Below are positions 6,697-8,332 of a stretch of DNA of 8,332 nt, in pieces. Both the position numbers and the translations under genes were made by a program. Every line of letters begins with the position of its first letter. Position 1 is the stretch's first letter. The notes beneath the pieces were generated by a model. The model had not been told where the DNA came from. It ran no database searches and saw only the letters and a program-made list of their open reading frames with translations. The stretch is from an uncultured Marinilabiliaceae bacterium. Lineage in GTDB: Bacteria; Bacteroidota; Bacteroidia; Bacteroidales; Marinilabiliaceae. The stretch is from positions 1 to 8,332 of the forward strand of contig CAJONN010000076.1 in NCBI GenBank assembly GCA_905235955.1, given 5' to 3'.

Positions 6697-6864
6697 CCCC
6701 AAAATATACATCTGTAAATTATAGTTTTTATAGTCTCAAACTTCCACATTAATTTGAAATAATATAAATTCGCAAAATCAAAAACTTTGGAGATATATTA
6801 TACACCAACCTGTATTAAACATCACCTTTTTATATATAAAAAATAATATTTTTAATTTGCTAAA
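6697..6864. other. AT-rich intergenic gap with a palindrome
   Basis: This 168-base gap is very AT-rich and holds no supported gene. It contains a perfect 16-base palindrome, TTTTTATATATAAAAA, at 6827-6842, and two copies of TTAATTTG (6749-6756, 6852-6859) that fall one base short of the TAnnTTTG spacing. The promoter for the following gene pair should lie here but I cannot place it with confidence. Confidence 0.5.
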
Positions 6865-7494
6865 ATGCCACTCTTTAAGAAAGTAGATACGGCAAACGCC
6901 TCGATGGGTATATGGAAAATGACCGAATCGTTGCCAGAATTAGAGGCAATGTATGAAGTAAAACCATCGGAACGTGAAATTTACGATGGCTTCCGCAACG
7001 ACCGCCGACGTAAAGAGTGGCTTAGTGTGCGCATATTGTTGCGTGCCATGCTTGGAAACGATGTAGAGATATGTTATCGCGAATCAGGCAAGCCCTATCT
7101 GCGAGACTCGAGCCATTGCATTAGCATCACACACACCATAGGCTACGTTGGTATCCGTTTGGCATCGCACCCCGTAGCACTCGACATGGAATACTTCTCA
7201 AAACGCGTACTACACCTTATTCCACGATACGTATCATACAAAGAACGCAAATACATTCCTACCACTGACGGACCAGAACAAATATACGCCGCACTGATAA
7301 TATGGAGCGCCAAAGAAACCGTCTTCAAACTCTTCGACTTCTCTGACGTATTGTTTGATGAGCACATCTTTATCTCCAATTTGCGACTGGGCAAAAGTGG
7401 TCACTTCAAAGGTAGCGTAGTGAAAGACGGCTTCCAAGCCGATGTATGGCTCACATACGAAGTATACGACGAACTTATTTTGGTTTATTGCTAA
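6865..7494 (+). CDS. 4'-phosphopantetheinyl transferase superfamily protein
   Basis: Sfp/AcpT-type enzyme expected to transfer the phosphopantetheine arm of CoA to a serine of a carrier protein, such as the fatty acid ACP. Visible family features: R49-K-E-W-L-S-V-R56 (substrate-binding helix), YRESGKPYL (71-79), ISITHTIGYVG (86-96), the Mg-binding acidic pair D107 and E109 in VALDMEYFSKRV, and WSAKETVFKLF (147-157) with K150, E151 and K155. The more usual GIDIE is ALDME here, but both acidic residues are retained. The length of 209 is typical of the Sfp-like class. No carrier protein or polyketide/peptide synthase gene is in the window, so it is probably the housekeeping enzyme. It ends six bases before the GGGP synthase start, implying cotranscription. 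Confidence 0.9.
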   Translation: MPLFKKVDTANASMGIWKMTESLPELEAMYEVKPSEREIYDGFRNDRRRKEWLSVRILLRAMLGNDVEICYRESGKPYLRDSSHCISITHTIGYVGIRLASHPVALDMEYFSKRVLHLIPRYVSYKERKYIPTTDGPEQIYAALIIWSAKETVFKLFDFSDVLFDEHIFISNLRLGKSGHFKGSVVKDGFQADVWLTYEVYDELILVYC

Positions 7495-7500
7495 CAATCA

Positions 7501-8229
7501 ATGAGTTGCATTTATTCTCAGATACAAAAAAACAGAGCTAACGGCAAAAAAATGCTTGCCATTTTGCTCGATCCTGACAAAGTTACTCCACAAAAAATAT
7601 CGCACCTCACATCAATGTGGAGTACAAAATCGCCCGACTTTATCTTTGTTGGCGGCAGCTTAGTTAGCTCAGACACATCGTATACCATAGAAAACATCAA
7701 ACGTAACACCAATGTGCCAGTAGTACTCTTTCCGGGCGGAGTGTCGCAGTTGGCAGCCAATGCCGATGCTTTACTCTTTCTATCACTCATATCAGGGCGC
7801 AATGCCGAATATCTGATAGGACAACATACACAAGCCGCATTCAGCGTCAAACAGAGCGGCATAGAAACCATACCCACAGGCTATATGCTCATCGACGGCG
7901 GTGTAGTTACATCGGTGCAATATGTAAGTGGCACAATGCCAATACCACGCACCAAGGCTGATATTGCAATAGCTACGGCCATGGCTGGTGAATTGTTGGG
8001 GCTCAAAATGCTATACCTCGAAGCAGGTAGCGGAGCCGCTGAGCCTGTACCAAGTCCAATGATAGAAGCAGTAAGACAAGCCGTTGATATACCTATAATA
8101 GTAGGTGGCGGATTGCGGTCGGCCACTGCCATCAAAAACGCCTACAATGCAGGTGCCGATATAGTAGTTGTTGGCACAGCAATAGAAGAAAATGTAGCAT
8201 TTTGGAACGAAATAAGCCAATTGATATAG
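7501..8229 (+). CDS. Geranylgeranylglyceryl-phosphate synthase (PcrB/GGGPS family)
   Basis: TIM-barrel prenyltransferase joining an isoprenoid diphosphate to sn-glycerol-1-phosphate by an ether bond, the archaeal-type first lipid step. Family motifs in order: AILLDPDK (20-27, with the Mg-contacting acidic residues), VGGS (50-53), LFPGG (76-80), SGRNAEYLIGQH (98-109), IPTGY (124-128), YLEAGSGA (172-179), PVPSPMI (182-188), PIIVGGGLRS (198-207) and VGTAI (224-228). The glycerol-phosphate loops are intact. The length of 242 matches the Bacteroidetes group (group II, some members shown to accept geranylgeranyl diphosphate) and it carries the SGRN block of GGGPS. The prenyl length and physiological product in these bacteria are not settled, and the glycerol-1-phosphate source is not visible here. 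It forms a two-gene unit with the transferase upstream. Confidence 0.93.
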   Translation: MSCIYSQIQKNRANGKKMLAILLDPDKVTPQKISHLTSMWSTKSPDFIFVGGSLVSSDTSYTIENIKRNTNVPVVLFPGGVSQLAANADALLFLSLISGRNAEYLIGQHTQAAFSVKQSGIETIPTGYMLIDGGVVTSVQYVSGTMPIPRTKADIAIATAMAGELLGLKMLYLEAGSGAAEPVPSPMIEAVRQAVDIPIIVGGGLRSATAIKNAYNAGADIVVVGTAIEENVAFWNEISQLI

Positions 8230-8274
8230 ATATATACTCAAGTTTCGCAAGTGAAAAACGCACAGAAAATAAGA

Positions 8275-8332
8275 ATGGGCGAAGGGGGATATAACCACCA
8301 AATTGTTTCCAACAATAAGCACGAAACCCGAT
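8275..8332 (+). CDS. Possible start of another gene, cut by the window end
   Basis: An ATG at 8275 opens a frame of 19 codons that runs off the window, reading MGEGGYNHQIVSNNKHETR. The frame is open from the preceding stop, with GTG at 8251 as another possible start. I recognise no family. The stretch also holds a hairpin, ATTGTT/AACAAT with a three-base loop (8302-8316), which could instead belong to a noncoding leader. Confidence 0.2.
   Translation, partial: MGEGGYNHQIVSNNKHETR

Noticed and set aside
7881..8322. Minus-strand open frames near the window end
   Set aside because: Most of their length is antisense to conserved GGGP synthase motifs; no independent start signal or family similarity is visible.
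1..8332. CRISPR arrays, insertion sequences, tRNA or rRNA genes
   Set aside because: I found no regularly spaced repeats, transposase motifs, terminal inverted repeats, cloverleaf patterns or rRNA-like sequence.

Overview
The window looks like chromosomal DNA from a Bacteroidetes bacterium, most likely of the order Bacteroidales. Four things point there: a Bacteroidetes-type promoter (TTTG, 20 bases, TAnnTTTG) in front of ftsY; near absence of Shine-Dalgarno sequences apart from one before rimO; a short FtsY without the acidic A domain; and a bacterial geranylgeranylglyceryl-phosphate synthase of the Bacteroidetes type next to a phosphopantetheinyl transferase. The DNA is AT-rich, with strong use of ATA for isoleucine. 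The species cannot be named from sequence alone.

Layout: every convincing gene lies on the + strand. (1) 1-1090: the 3' three quarters of an M18 aminopeptidase. Its homology runs upstream of the first ATG and then meets an in-frame TAA, so the gene may be frameshifted. (2) 1161-3289: a promoter-like element, then an alpha-oxoamine synthase of the type called serine palmitoyltransferase in Bacteroidetes, then a LytTR response regulator with no kinase in view. (3) 3303-6210: a well-bounded transcription unit with a consensus promoter, ftsY, rimO overlapping it by one base, a highly acidic 169-residue protein built from two BamE/SmpA-like repeats, and a hairpin terminator. (4) 6259-6696: a lone 145-residue DUF4145/HEPN-like protein. 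(5) 6865-8229: a two-gene unit of a 4'-phosphopantetheinyl transferase and a geranylgeranylglyceryl-phosphate synthase. The last 100 bases are AT-rich and hold at most the beginning of another gene.

Functionally these are mostly housekeeping genes: membrane protein targeting (FtsY), ribosomal protein S12 modification (RimO), lipid synthesis (oxoamine synthase, GGGP synthase, and carrier-protein activation by the transferase) and peptide turnover (M18). There is no sign of a mobile element, CRISPR array, tRNA or rRNA. The least explained parts are the duplicated acidic protein in the ftsY-rimO unit, the HEPN-like protein, and the stop codon inside the aminopeptidase homology.
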